A DNA stretch of 16,553 bases from Actinomycetota bacterium. Lineage in GTDB: Bacteria > Actinomycetota > Actinomycetes > Nanopelagicales > Nanopelagicaceae. Positions 7,087-13,871 of this stretch are shown here, piece after piece. Below the pieces are notes generated by a model that did no database searches, was not told the DNA's origin, and was given only the letters and a program-made list of their open reading frames with translations. The stretch covers positions 1 to 16,553 of the forward strand of contig WLOR01000019.1 in NCBI GenBank assembly GCA_009699165.1, in the 5' to 3' direction. The position numbers and the translations under genes were made by a program. Numbering within the stretch: position 1 is the first letter of the stretch; the number at the start of each line of letters is the position of its first letter.

Positions 7087-7116
7087 AGATTAGGTCTCAA
7101 AATTGCGTTAGGTCAA
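7087..7116 (-). promoter_or_regulatory. Promoter of the binding protein-permease operon, with GACCTAA direct repeat
   Basis: On the minus strand the -35 TTGACC (7111-7116) and -10 TAATCT (7087-7092) are separated by 18 bases. This is one of the best sigma-70-type matches in the window. The -35 overlaps the stop codon of the GH84 gene. The 7-mer GACCTAA occurs at both elements (7108-7114 and 7090-7096), exactly 18 bp apart, which could be a repressor or activator site. A leader of about 55 nt with a GGGGAGG Shine-Dalgarno sequence follows. Confidence 0.6.
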
Positions 7117-8441
7117 TGGAATTCAGAGGAATTTAAGTCATCTGCCAGTTCGCCAAGGAACATATGCAGTGAATCCCCGAATATGCGACTTCGCCAGGTC
7201 AAAACTTCTCGCGCAAGCATGTGGACGATGGTGCCATCAGGGTGACTAGCTAGATTTTCAGCTATTTCAGCCAAAATTTGACCTCCCCGTGCATAGTCGG
7301 CAATCCACGGCGCCGTCTCGATGGCTAACTTAGGATTTGTAAAATCTGCTGATTGAATCACTGCGCAGGCTTTGGAAATCTCATCTGCAACCGTACTCAA
7401 GATTTCTACCGCTGCCTTCATATTTTTTCTTCGATAATGAAAAGCTGCCCCTGCTAGTGCGGCTGAAAACTCAGGTGCAGAATCATCGTTCAAACAAGAG
7501 CCGAGTGATGTCCTGGCAAAACTGCGAAATGCACTTCGATCACGATCATTTGGAATCACATTCATTAGTGCACGCTCCCATGATGAATCTGGATCATATG
7601 CAAGTGGATCTGCCAGATAATCAGCGATAGTCCAAAGTGGAATCTTAGAGGCCTCTGCTTGCCACATCGGATTAGATAGCAATCCCTCACTGTGTTCGAC
7701 TAATCCAGCTTCGCGAGCACGAAGCGGACCGATATGAAGTTCATGGATCATAGCAACGTCATTTACTGGATAGTTATCCCAATATAAAGCTTTGCGATGT
7801 GCACTTTGCTCAAAGATTATTGCATCACGAACATCAAGACGAAAAGAACAGATTTGGATACCCGTCCATAGCAAGTGAATATGGGAGTTTAATGCGCTCC
7901 CTAGTTCGACAAGATACTCTTCCTTGCCGGTGCCACGGTATACAGTAGGACAGATTATTAAAGTGGCATCTGGATATTCAGTAGTTAACCAGTTAAATAT
8001 TTCGTTACCAATATATGCATGTGCTTGTGCAAACGATGAGAATGACTCTGCATCCAATTGGCTTTGAAACTCGTTTGGAATATCGTCAAAGAAAACACCA
8101 ACAGCTGAAACTCCACATTCTAAGTACTGCTTCAATCGATTCTTCAGTGCTGCTAGCTCTCCAGGATCAGAATATGTGATTGTTTGCCCTGGAGATACAG
8201 CAGAAGCAAATCCTATTTCGAGCTTGGTTGCATGCGAGACGAGTTCTCTTAGCTGCAAAATCTCGTGTTCTGGCCGTAACTCTTGCCAACTTCGCCGATG
8301 ACCTGGCTCATCTTTTGGCGCCAAAAAGTACATATTCATTCGGGTCTTTGCCATAAAATTGAGCATGTCTATTCGCTCAGTATGAGACCAAGGCTTTCCG
8401 TAGAATCCTTCAATTACTCCGCGAATTCCAAAGGCAGTCAT
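7113..8441 (-). CDS. GH84 beta-N-acetylglucosaminidase (O-GlcNAcase-like)
   Basis: 442 residues, numbered from the ATG at 8441. The TIM-barrel core shows the GH84 signature: IEGFYGKPW (10-18), substrate-binding K43-D44 in LAPKDEPGHR, AVSPG (81-85), the catalytic Asp pair D119-D120 in FFDDIP, and WDNYPVND with N223 and D228 equivalent to N280 and D285 of human OGA. The enzyme uses substrate-assisted catalysis to release GlcNAc. Residues from about 300 form a helical region like the OGA stalk. There is no signal peptide and no N-terminal accessory domain, so it should act in the cytoplasm on imported glycosides. ATG 8447 (two residues longer) is possible, but 8441 lies 6 bases after a TACCCT -10, matching other genes here. 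The natural substrate (chitobiose, muropeptide fragment or GlcNAc-peptide) is not shown by sequence. Confidence 0.93.
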   Translation of the reverse strand: MTAFGIRGVIEGFYGKPWSHTERIDMLNFMAKTRMNMYFLAPKDEPGHRRSWQELRPEHEILQLRELVSHATKLEIGFASAVSPGQTITYSDPGELAALKNRLKQYLECGVSAVGVFFDDIPNEFQSQLDAESFSSFAQAHAYIGNEIFNWLTTEYPDATLIICPTVYRGTGKEEYLVELGSALNSHIHLLWTGIQICSFRLDVRDAIIFEQSAHRKALYWDNYPVNDVAMIHELHIGPLRAREAGLVEHSEGLLSNPMWQAEASKIPLWTIADYLADPLAYDPDSSWERALMNVIPNDRDRSAFRSFARTSLGSCLNDDSAPEFSAALAGAAFHYRRKNMKAAVEILSTVADEISKACAVIQSADFTNPKLAIETAPWIADYARGGQILAEIAENLASHPDGTIVHMLAREVLTWRSRIFGDSLHMFLGELADDLNSSEFH

Positions 8442-8447
8442 AGGCAT

Positions 8448-8458
8448 AGGGTATTACC
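8448..8458 (-). promoter_or_regulatory. -10 element of the GH84 gene with overlapping GGTATTACC palindrome
   Basis: TACCCT on the minus strand (8448-8453) is 6 bases before the ATG at 8441. The small inverted repeat GGTA-T-TACC (8450-8458) overlaps it. The arrangement GT-N-T-N-AC is compatible with sites of GntR/HutC-type regulators, a group that includes the GlcNAc regulator DasR. With only 4-bp arms this is a hint and no more. Confidence 0.35.
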
Positions 8459-8478
8459 AACTCGAGTATGTCACTAGC

Positions 8479-8484
8479 TATACT
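8479..8484 (+). promoter_or_regulatory. -10 candidate (TATACT) for the GT8-sulfotransferase gene
   Basis: TATACT is close to the TATAAT consensus. Only a weak -35 (TTACCA, 8454-8459, 19 bases away) is seen. Transcription from about 8491 would give a 33-nt leader with GGAG at 8506-8509 and AGGGG directly before the ATG at 8524. Confidence 0.4.
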
Positions 8485-8523
8485 TGCAAACTTATTAGAA
8501 TGAGTGGAGCGTGAAATAGGGGC

Positions 8524-10566
8524 ATGCACATAGTTTTTGCAGTTGATAACAACTATGCACCATATATAGCCCCACAGATATATCGCATAAACCAAACCGG
8601 CACAAAAATCGATGGCATAAAAGTGATTATCTCTGAAGATGTCACAGAATCAATCCTGGAATCAATCCTTCTAGCCGGCGATAGTTACGCAATAGATATC
8701 GAAATAATCAAAACAAGTGTATTAGATGCTTTATACGAACAAGACATAATCAAAGATAGGACACACGTCTCCTACTTCACTTATGTGAAACTGTTTTTAC
8801 CAGATTTACTCCCACAACTTGATCAAATCCTCTACCTCGATGTAGATATCCTCATAAGAAACTCTCTTAATGATTTACTCGAGTGGGAACTCAATAATCC
8901 AATTGGTGCAATCTCTGAGCTAAGCGCTAACGGTCGTTTCCTCTTCGGATCCCACAACATCTCCTACTTTAACGCAGGGGTAATGAAAATGTCGCTTGCA
9001 AAGTGCAGAGAAATCAACTTAACTTCTAAAGCATTAAAATTAATTCAAGAAGCAAAAAACTATAACTTTCAAGACCAAGATATCTTCAACTTGGTTTTCC
9101 GCAAGAATTTTGACCATCTGCCCATAGTCTTTAATGTTTTTCATGACTATACATATCCAGGATTAGGTATGGATGTATTTAGAGATCCAATTATCGTTCA
9201 CTTCAATGGACCAAATAAGCCGTGGAACCGCGACTTGAAAAGCAAATATGCAACGGAGTGGCGCAAAACTTTTCAAATATCTGGTTTGAGTGCCTACAAA
9301 GCTGAAGTCTCCTTACTTGAGGCGCAAAAAGACCTAACACCTGTCGAGGCAAAAAAGTTTCAAGGAAAAGACACAAGTCAACAGCGCAACCAGAATTCCT
9401 GGATTATTTCTAGGTATGTGACAGATAAGGTTCAAAAATTCTTTGCCTTAGTTTCGAGGGTAAAAATAGCCAGAATTAGAATCGTTGCGGTGAAGAAATT
9501 TCAAGAATTTGAGTTTAGGTGTGCAGAATTGCTATCTCAATGGATTTATAACGCAAGAAAATCGAGGATTGGTACGTGGATCCGCCTTCAACTTCCTTAT
9601 AGCCTTAAAAAGAATTTAAATGACTTCATCTACAACGTATATAAGAACTTCCGTGGAGTCAAAGAGATTATAGATATAGGTTTGTTTACAAGACCAGAGC
9701 TCCCAATCACTTCATCTCTCGAAATTGAATCTTTATCAGAACCACTTCAGGATCTGAATCAGGCAGTTAAGGGAGATTTCATCTTTGTTATTTCTCAGCA
9801 TCGATCAGGAACAAATGCACTTTTTGATCTCATAGAGTTGTCGAGTAACAGATTTATTAAGGCAGATGAAATCTTTATTGGGTATACCCACGAACGTATA
9901 AGTCATAACATCATGAAGAGTTTCCCTTGGTTCCGTGACCTACTTGATTTTGACGAAAGAATAGGAAAGGAGTTTAAGAAGTTTTTCAGAAAGATGGATG
10001 AACATGCAATTGATATTTTGCAGATGATTCGACAAGATGAGAAATTTTCTAACCAGTTATTTGTTGTTAAGATATTCCCAACTCACCTTTCTAGTGAGCG
10101 ATTTGAAGAGGTTATGCAAAAATTTGCCTCCCATGCAATTATCTTGCGCCGCACAATGCTCTACTCATATATTTCGAATTATAAAGCTGTTGCATCTGGT
10201 CATTGGTGGGGTAAAGATTCATCAAAAACTAGAATTCAACTCAATGAGGAGGTTCTTAGGAAGTATGTAATAGATTCTGATTCTTGGTTCGATACAGCCA
10301 ATCAAGTGACCAAGGAATTAAGAATTCCCGTATTGCATATAACATACGATGGGCTTTATGAATCTAGAGAGGACGAGGTTTTACTCGGTAAGTTTCTCGA
10401 AAATATTGTCGATAAGATTTACAATCTAGAGACCCTTTCAATTCCTAGCAGAATTCAAGACCGCAGGGAGGAGGCCTTTCTAAATGACCTTCTACTTCAA
10501 TTCGCAGAATTGCCTACTGACCTGAAACGTGATTTGTTGCGATATCCAGGAAGAAGTTACAACTAA
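8524..10566 (+). CDS. Fusion of a GT8 glycosyltransferase and a sulfotransferase-like domain
   Basis: 680 residues. Residues 1-250 are a GT8 family nucleotide-sugar transferase. Visible motifs are IVFAVDNNY at the N-terminus, the metal-binding DxD motif D106-V-D108 in LYLDVDIL, FNAGVM (150-155), QDQDIFN (183-189) and HFNGPNKPW (226-234). Residues 255-410 are a basic, mostly helical linker of unknown type. Residues 418-640 look like a sulfotransferase: a P-loop-like 5'-phosphosulfate motif SQHRSGTNALFDLI (424-437) and a 3'-phosphate motif LRRTMLYSYISNYKA (541-555), the usual R and S spacing for PAPS binding. The protein could add a hexose and sulfate to a surface glycan or glycolipid; donor and acceptor are unknown. 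Codon use is AT-rich, much like the MBOAT gene downstream. It is divergent from the GH84 gene and convergent with the next secreted protein. Confidence 0.82.
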   Translation: MHIVFAVDNNYAPYIAPQIYRINQTGTKIDGIKVIISEDVTESILESILLAGDSYAIDIEIIKTSVLDALYEQDIIKDRTHVSYFTYVKLFLPDLLPQLDQILYLDVDILIRNSLNDLLEWELNNPIGAISELSANGRFLFGSHNISYFNAGVMKMSLAKCREINLTSKALKLIQEAKNYNFQDQDIFNLVFRKNFDHLPIVFNVFHDYTYPGLGMDVFRDPIIVHFNGPNKPWNRDLKSKYATEWRKTFQISGLSAYKAEVSLLEAQKDLTPVEAKKFQGKDTSQQRNQNSWIISRYVTDKVQKFFALVSRVKIARIRIVAVKKFQEFEFRCAELLSQWIYNARKSRIGTWIRLQLPYSLKKNLNDFIYNVYKNFRGVKEIIDIGLFTRPELPITSSLEIESLSEPLQDLNQAVKGDFIFVISQHRSGTNALFDLIELSSNRFIKADEIFIGYTHERISHNIMKSFPWFRDLLDFDERIGKEFKKFFRKMDEHAIDILQMIRQDEKFSNQLFVVKIFPTHLSSERFEEVMQKFASHAIILRRTMLYSYISNYKAVASGHWWGKDSSKTRIQLNEEVLRKYVIDSDSWFDTANQVTKELRIPVLHITYDGLYESREDEVLLGKFLENIVDKIYNLETLSIPSRIQDRREEAFLNDLLLQFAELPTDLKRDLLRYPGRSYN

Positions 10567-10615
10567 ACCAGAGACCTTGATGGAGTATATTTAAGTCGGA
10601 ATCTAACCTAGCTCA

Positions 10616-11071
10616 CTATTTCTTTTTGTAACCCTTTGGACAGACTGGCTTAAGGGCCATGACCTTCTTAATTGTTTTACCCTTGATACAGGTAATCGTC
10701 TTGTGCGTTGCCAACTGCTTTTGAAGAAGGTAGAGGGTATTTTCAAACTCCCCTAGCTCCTCGTCGGCGTATGCAATCACTGAATCTAAATCTGAAGTGG
10801 GACTCACTATGCTCTCGTCAAGAAATTTACGTACTCCTAAAAAATCAGCCATAACTAATTTAAAGGATGGCAACATACTCGCATCATTGAGGATCTTGCC
10901 TCTTACAACAACAAGACGGGCGTACTGTGCATCGTAGAGTGGGTCATATTTGGCCTGAAATTCTGCTATCTGTTCATCTCGAGTTAGGACAACGTCTTCG
11001 GCATATGCAGCAGTTGTGCTGATGAATAGCAAGGTGGAAACTAAAGCGATAAGCAAATTCCGAGTTTTCAT
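10616..11071 (-). CDS. Small secreted protein with conserved two-cysteine, poly-Lys C-terminal tail
   Basis: 151 residues with a clear signal peptide (MKTRNLLIAL ... AAYA, cleavage likely after residue 24). The mature part is a charged, probably helical segment of about 100 residues with no recognised family. The last 26 residues form a distinct tail: TCxKGK, C128, KKV, then PVCPKGYKKK with C144, ending at the stop. The same tail closes the protein encoded at 13872-14765, although the rest of the two proteins is unrelated. The start at 11071 is supported by TAAAAT six bases upstream. Likely exported to the cell surface; the tail may anchor it or form a small disulfide-linked module (inference). 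Function unknown. Confidence 0.82.
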   Translation of the reverse strand: MKTRNLLIALVSTLLFISTTAAYAEDVVLTRDEQIAEFQAKYDPLYDAQYARLVVVRGKILNDASMLPSFKLVMADFLGVRKFLDESIVSPTSDLDSVIAYADEELGEFENTLYLLQKQLATHKTITCIKGKTIKKVMALKPVCPKGYKKK

Positions 11072-11077
11072 AATTAA

Positions 11078-11083
11078 ATTTTA
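11078..11083 (-). promoter_or_regulatory. -10 element (TAAAAT) of a leaderless promoter for the small secreted protein
   Basis: On the minus strand TAAAAT is followed by TTAATT (6 bases) and the ATG at 11071. There is no Shine-Dalgarno sequence and no clear -35. Confidence 0.5.
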
Positions 11084-11307
11084 CTTTCCAAGGTTCACGG
11101 CGACTGCATGTTTCTGATTCAACTGAGAGTTAGCGCCAGTTGTTTTCATCACAAACGAATTCCAGGTAATTTCCACCCTAACCACCCAGTATCAAATGGA
11201 TTCAACTGGTGTGCTCAGATTCTCACGCAAGCGCTAGATCAATTGCCCTCAATGTTGATATCGCCTAGATGAGTGTCACTTAAAGGAAAGCTGCACCCTT
11301 TTTAGTA
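11084..11307. other. Intergenic region between divergent secreted-protein and MBOAT genes
   Basis: No credible gene is seen. The region must contain the MBOAT promoter. A weak candidate is TTGCCC (11243-11248) with TAGATG (11266-11271) at 17 bases. The 10-mer GATTCAACTG occurs twice (11116-11125 and 11199-11208), 83 bp apart, and once more at 16534-16543; its meaning is unknown. Confidence 0.5.
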
Positions 11308-11325
11308 CCCTCGCCCAACGGAGGG
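11308..11325 (+). promoter_or_regulatory. Hairpin that can hide the Shine-Dalgarno sequence of the MBOAT gene
   Basis: CCCTC (11308-11312) can pair with GAGGG (11321-11325) around an 8-base loop. GGAGGG (11320-11325) is the Shine-Dalgarno sequence, 4 bases from the ATG at 11330. If transcription starts upstream of 11308, the ribosome site would be partly sequestered. The 5-bp GC-rich stem is short but directly placed. Confidence 0.4.
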
Positions 11326-11329
11326 CTAA

Positions 11330-12793
11330 ATGCTGTTTACAACAATTGAGTTCCAAATTTTCTTCATCGTTGTGAGCACCCTTTTTTATGCACTTGGTTT
11401 CTTCAATAAACACCGAACCGCACTTTTCTTACTTACGATTGCAAGTCTGTTTTTCTATTCATACTGGAATATAAAATTCTTGCCCCTCATACTGGTCTCG
11501 ATTGGATGTAATCTTAACTTTGGTTGGCTACTTACTTACAAAATAGCCAAACCAAAAATTAGACGGGCAATTTTAATATTTGCGATTTTTGCAAACTTGG
11601 CTTTTCTTGGCTTCTTCAAATACGCCAACTGGCTAATACTCGCCGTCAATTCGACTGGGACACATCTGCCACTAATAAACTATGCACTTCCTCTGGGAAT
11701 CAGTTTTTATACTTTTACTCAGATAGCCTTCATTGTTGATGCCTATCAGAGGAAGACGGATGACTTAAATCCTCTTCGGTACCTACTTTTTGTAACCTAT
11801 TTCCCGCACCTAATAGCTGGTCCGATTCTCCATCATAAAGAGATGATGAATCAATTTGAATCAAAGACACTTTCAAAGATAAACCTATTAAATATCCAAC
11901 AGGGATTCATCCTTTTCGCTATTGGTTTCATGAAGAAGATTTTAATTGCCGATTCCCTGGCAAGCGTTGTCACAAAATACTATGACACGGGAGTTGCTCT
12001 AGATTTTTGGTCATCTTGGATTTCAAGTCTTGCCTACACTTTTCAACTTTACTTTGATTTCAGTGGTTATACCGATATGGCCCTTGGCTTAAGCCTTATG
12101 CTCAACATTCGGCTTCCTTATAACTTTAACTCACCTTTCAAAGCAAGATCACTCAGCGAATTCTGGCGAAGATGGCATATAACTTTAAGTCGCTTCTTGC
12201 GAGACTACATATACATCCCTCTGGGTGGCAACAAATATGGCGCCAGACGTGAATATTTCGCTGTAATAGTGACCTTCGCACTGGGTGGAATTTGGCATGG
12301 AGCCGGTGGCCATTTCCTAATATGGGGACTTCTCAATGGTTTAGGGATTGCAATCGAAAGAGCTTGGCATCGCAAATATCCTGCTAAGAATAATTGGGTC
12401 GCGTGGGCAATGACATTTCTTTTTGTGAACATTACCCTCATCTTTTTCAGAGCGCACTCTGTTGGTGATGCCCTTAATGTTCTTAGAGGATTAGTTGATG
12501 TTAATTCAATTTTGACCTTTGGAAGTTCAAATATCCCTACACCCGATTTGGCTTGGATTGGTTCTCATCTAGAGTGGATTCTTTTTCTACCAACGCAACT
12601 AGCGATTAACTTGCCTTACGTAGCCCTTATAATTATCTGTTTTGGAACCACATTCTTTGGTAAGAATAGCCAGGAAATAGTGGCTTCGTACTCAAAAACC
12701 AGACTAATGCCACTCATGCTGGTGGGATATTTCTTTGCACTCGCTTGGTCTATAACCAAAACCGAACAGATCTTTTTGTACTTTAATTTTTAG
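11330..12793 (+). CDS. MBOAT-family membrane O-acyltransferase, AlgI-like
   Basis: 487 residues with ten or more transmembrane helices. The MBOAT core is clear: LPLGISFYTFTQIAFIVD (120-137), TYFPHLIAGPI (156-166), YFDFSGYTDMALG (241-253), the FWRRWHITLSRFLRDYIYIPLGG block (278-300) and the catalytic histidine H323 in GGIWHGAGGHF. AlgI/PatA/DltB-type members move acyl groups across the membrane for O-acylation of surface polysaccharides. The gene for an AlgX/AlgJ-like SGNH protein begins 7 bases after its stop, the standard partner that passes the acyl group to the glycan. It is therefore likely to O-acetylate a surface glycan; the glycan is unknown. Start by a strong GGAGGG site 4 bases before ATG. 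Confidence 0.93.
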   Translation: MLFTTIEFQIFFIVVSTLFYALGFFNKHRTALFLLTIASLFFYSYWNIKFLPLILVSIGCNLNFGWLLTYKIAKPKIRRAILIFAIFANLAFLGFFKYANWLILAVNSTGTHLPLINYALPLGISFYTFTQIAFIVDAYQRKTDDLNPLRYLLFVTYFPHLIAGPILHHKEMMNQFESKTLSKINLLNIQQGFILFAIGFMKKILIADSLASVVTKYYDTGVALDFWSSWISSLAYTFQLYFDFSGYTDMALGLSLMLNIRLPYNFNSPFKARSLSEFWRRWHITLSRFLRDYIYIPLGGNKYGARREYFAVIVTFALGGIWHGAGGHFLIWGLLNGLGIAIERAWHRKYPAKNNWVAWAMTFLFVNITLIFFRAHSVGDALNVLRGLVDVNSILTFGSSNIPTPDLAWIGSHLEWILFLPTQLAINLPYVALIIICFGTTFFGKNSQEIVASYSKTRLMPLMLVGYFFALAWSITKTEQIFLYFNF

Positions 12794-12800
12794 GAGAGTT

Positions 12801-13865
12801 ATGAAAAGAAAAATAGCTGCATTCGGTTTAGTCGCAATGCTAATGCTTTCTGTAATTTTGATAAACGTTACCGTCTATGAGGCAAAGGGAAGAGAAATAA
12901 TCTCGGGAAAACCGATAAAAGCAATTGTCGGAGCGCTAGGCATAAAAGTTGGATACTCAATTGACTCTGGGCAGGCAATCGTTGGTCGCAATGGTTGGCT
13001 ATTCTTAGGTGATGACTACAGTCACATACTTTCTATGCATCGTGGCCAAGGTTTTTCAAGCAATCGCGCTAAGGCGCAGGAAATAGCAGATAATTTGCAT
13101 TCGTGGCAAGGCTATTTCCGAGACCATGCCAATACTGACTTTACAGTTCTATTATTCCCCGAGAAAAGCACCATTTATAGCAAATACTTACCATCATGGA
13201 TGGATGCATCTAGCTCTCGGTACTCGACGTTGACAGATGAACTTGTGGGATTGAGCCACTTGGCATATGCAAAGCAATTAATCCAAGATTCAAACTCCAA
13301 CTCAAAGAATCCTCTCACCTATTACAAAACTGATACCCATTGGAATCAATACGGTGGTTATTTGGGATATGTCGAGTTAATGAAATCACTCAAGCAAAAG
13401 GATTCACAATTAAAGTCGGTAGAGTTAACTGCGAAAGATTTTATACAGCAATCTACCGGGGGCGGAGATCTCGCCCGTTTTTTAAGCGCTGAAAAATTTG
13501 TCAAGGACTTTGATTATTCGCCGCTGTTACCAGACCAAGGAAATGTCATAGAGAGCGAATACCTCAGCGGCAAAGTTGTTTATAAAGGTGAGCCCAAGAT
13601 GGACAGTGCACCAGAAGAGTGGCTCCTTGTTAGTAACCCACATGCACTAAATAAAAGTCGAGTCCTAGTGCTAAGGGACTCATTTGATACGGTTGTTTCT
13701 CGTTATATGACGCGAACCTTTTCCCAAACCTTACAAAAACATTACTCCTATGTTTCAAAGGAAGATTTAAAGAAAATTGTTGCTGAATTTCAACCTGACC
13801 TTGTCATACTTCTAATGGTTGAGCGCGCACTCGTTGAGCCAATAGCAATTTTAGACGCCCCGTAA
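12801..13865 (+). CDS. AlgX/AlgJ-like SGNH-fold acetyltransferase partner of the MBOAT protein
   Basis: 354 residues. A single N-terminal hydrophobic segment (about 5-25) serves as signal anchor, leaving the rest outside the membrane. Family motifs are VGRNGWLFLGDDYS (61-74), VLLFPEKSTIYSKYLP (116-131), the Asp-His pair in YKTDTHWNQYGG (D178, H180) and the nucleophile serine S294 in VLRDSF (290-295). A terminal VERALVEP segment is also typical. The catalytic set therefore appears complete. An AGGAG site lies just before the ATG, 7 bases after the MBOAT stop, so the two are co-transcribed and probably coupled. Proposed role: transfer of acetyl or another acyl group from the MBOAT protein to an exported glycan. 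Confidence 0.87.
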   Translation: MKRKIAAFGLVAMLMLSVILINVTVYEAKGREIISGKPIKAIVGALGIKVGYSIDSGQAIVGRNGWLFLGDDYSHILSMHRGQGFSSNRAKAQEIADNLHSWQGYFRDHANTDFTVLLFPEKSTIYSKYLPSWMDASSSRYSTLTDELVGLSHLAYAKQLIQDSNSNSKNPLTYYKTDTHWNQYGGYLGYVELMKSLKQKDSQLKSVELTAKDFIQQSTGGGDLARFLSAEKFVKDFDYSPLLPDQGNVIESEYLSGKVVYKGEPKMDSAPEEWLLVSNPHALNKSRVLVLRDSFDTVVSRYMTRTFSQTLQKHYSYVSKEDLKKIVAEFQPDLVILLMVERALVEPIAILDAP

Positions 13866-13871
13866 TATGTG

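Noticed and set aside
11116..11208. 10-mer GATTCAACTG found twice here and again at 16534 as a regulatory repeat.
   Set aside because: The flanks differ, spacing is irregular, and it is not placed consistently relative to starts; a short AT-rich word can recur by chance.
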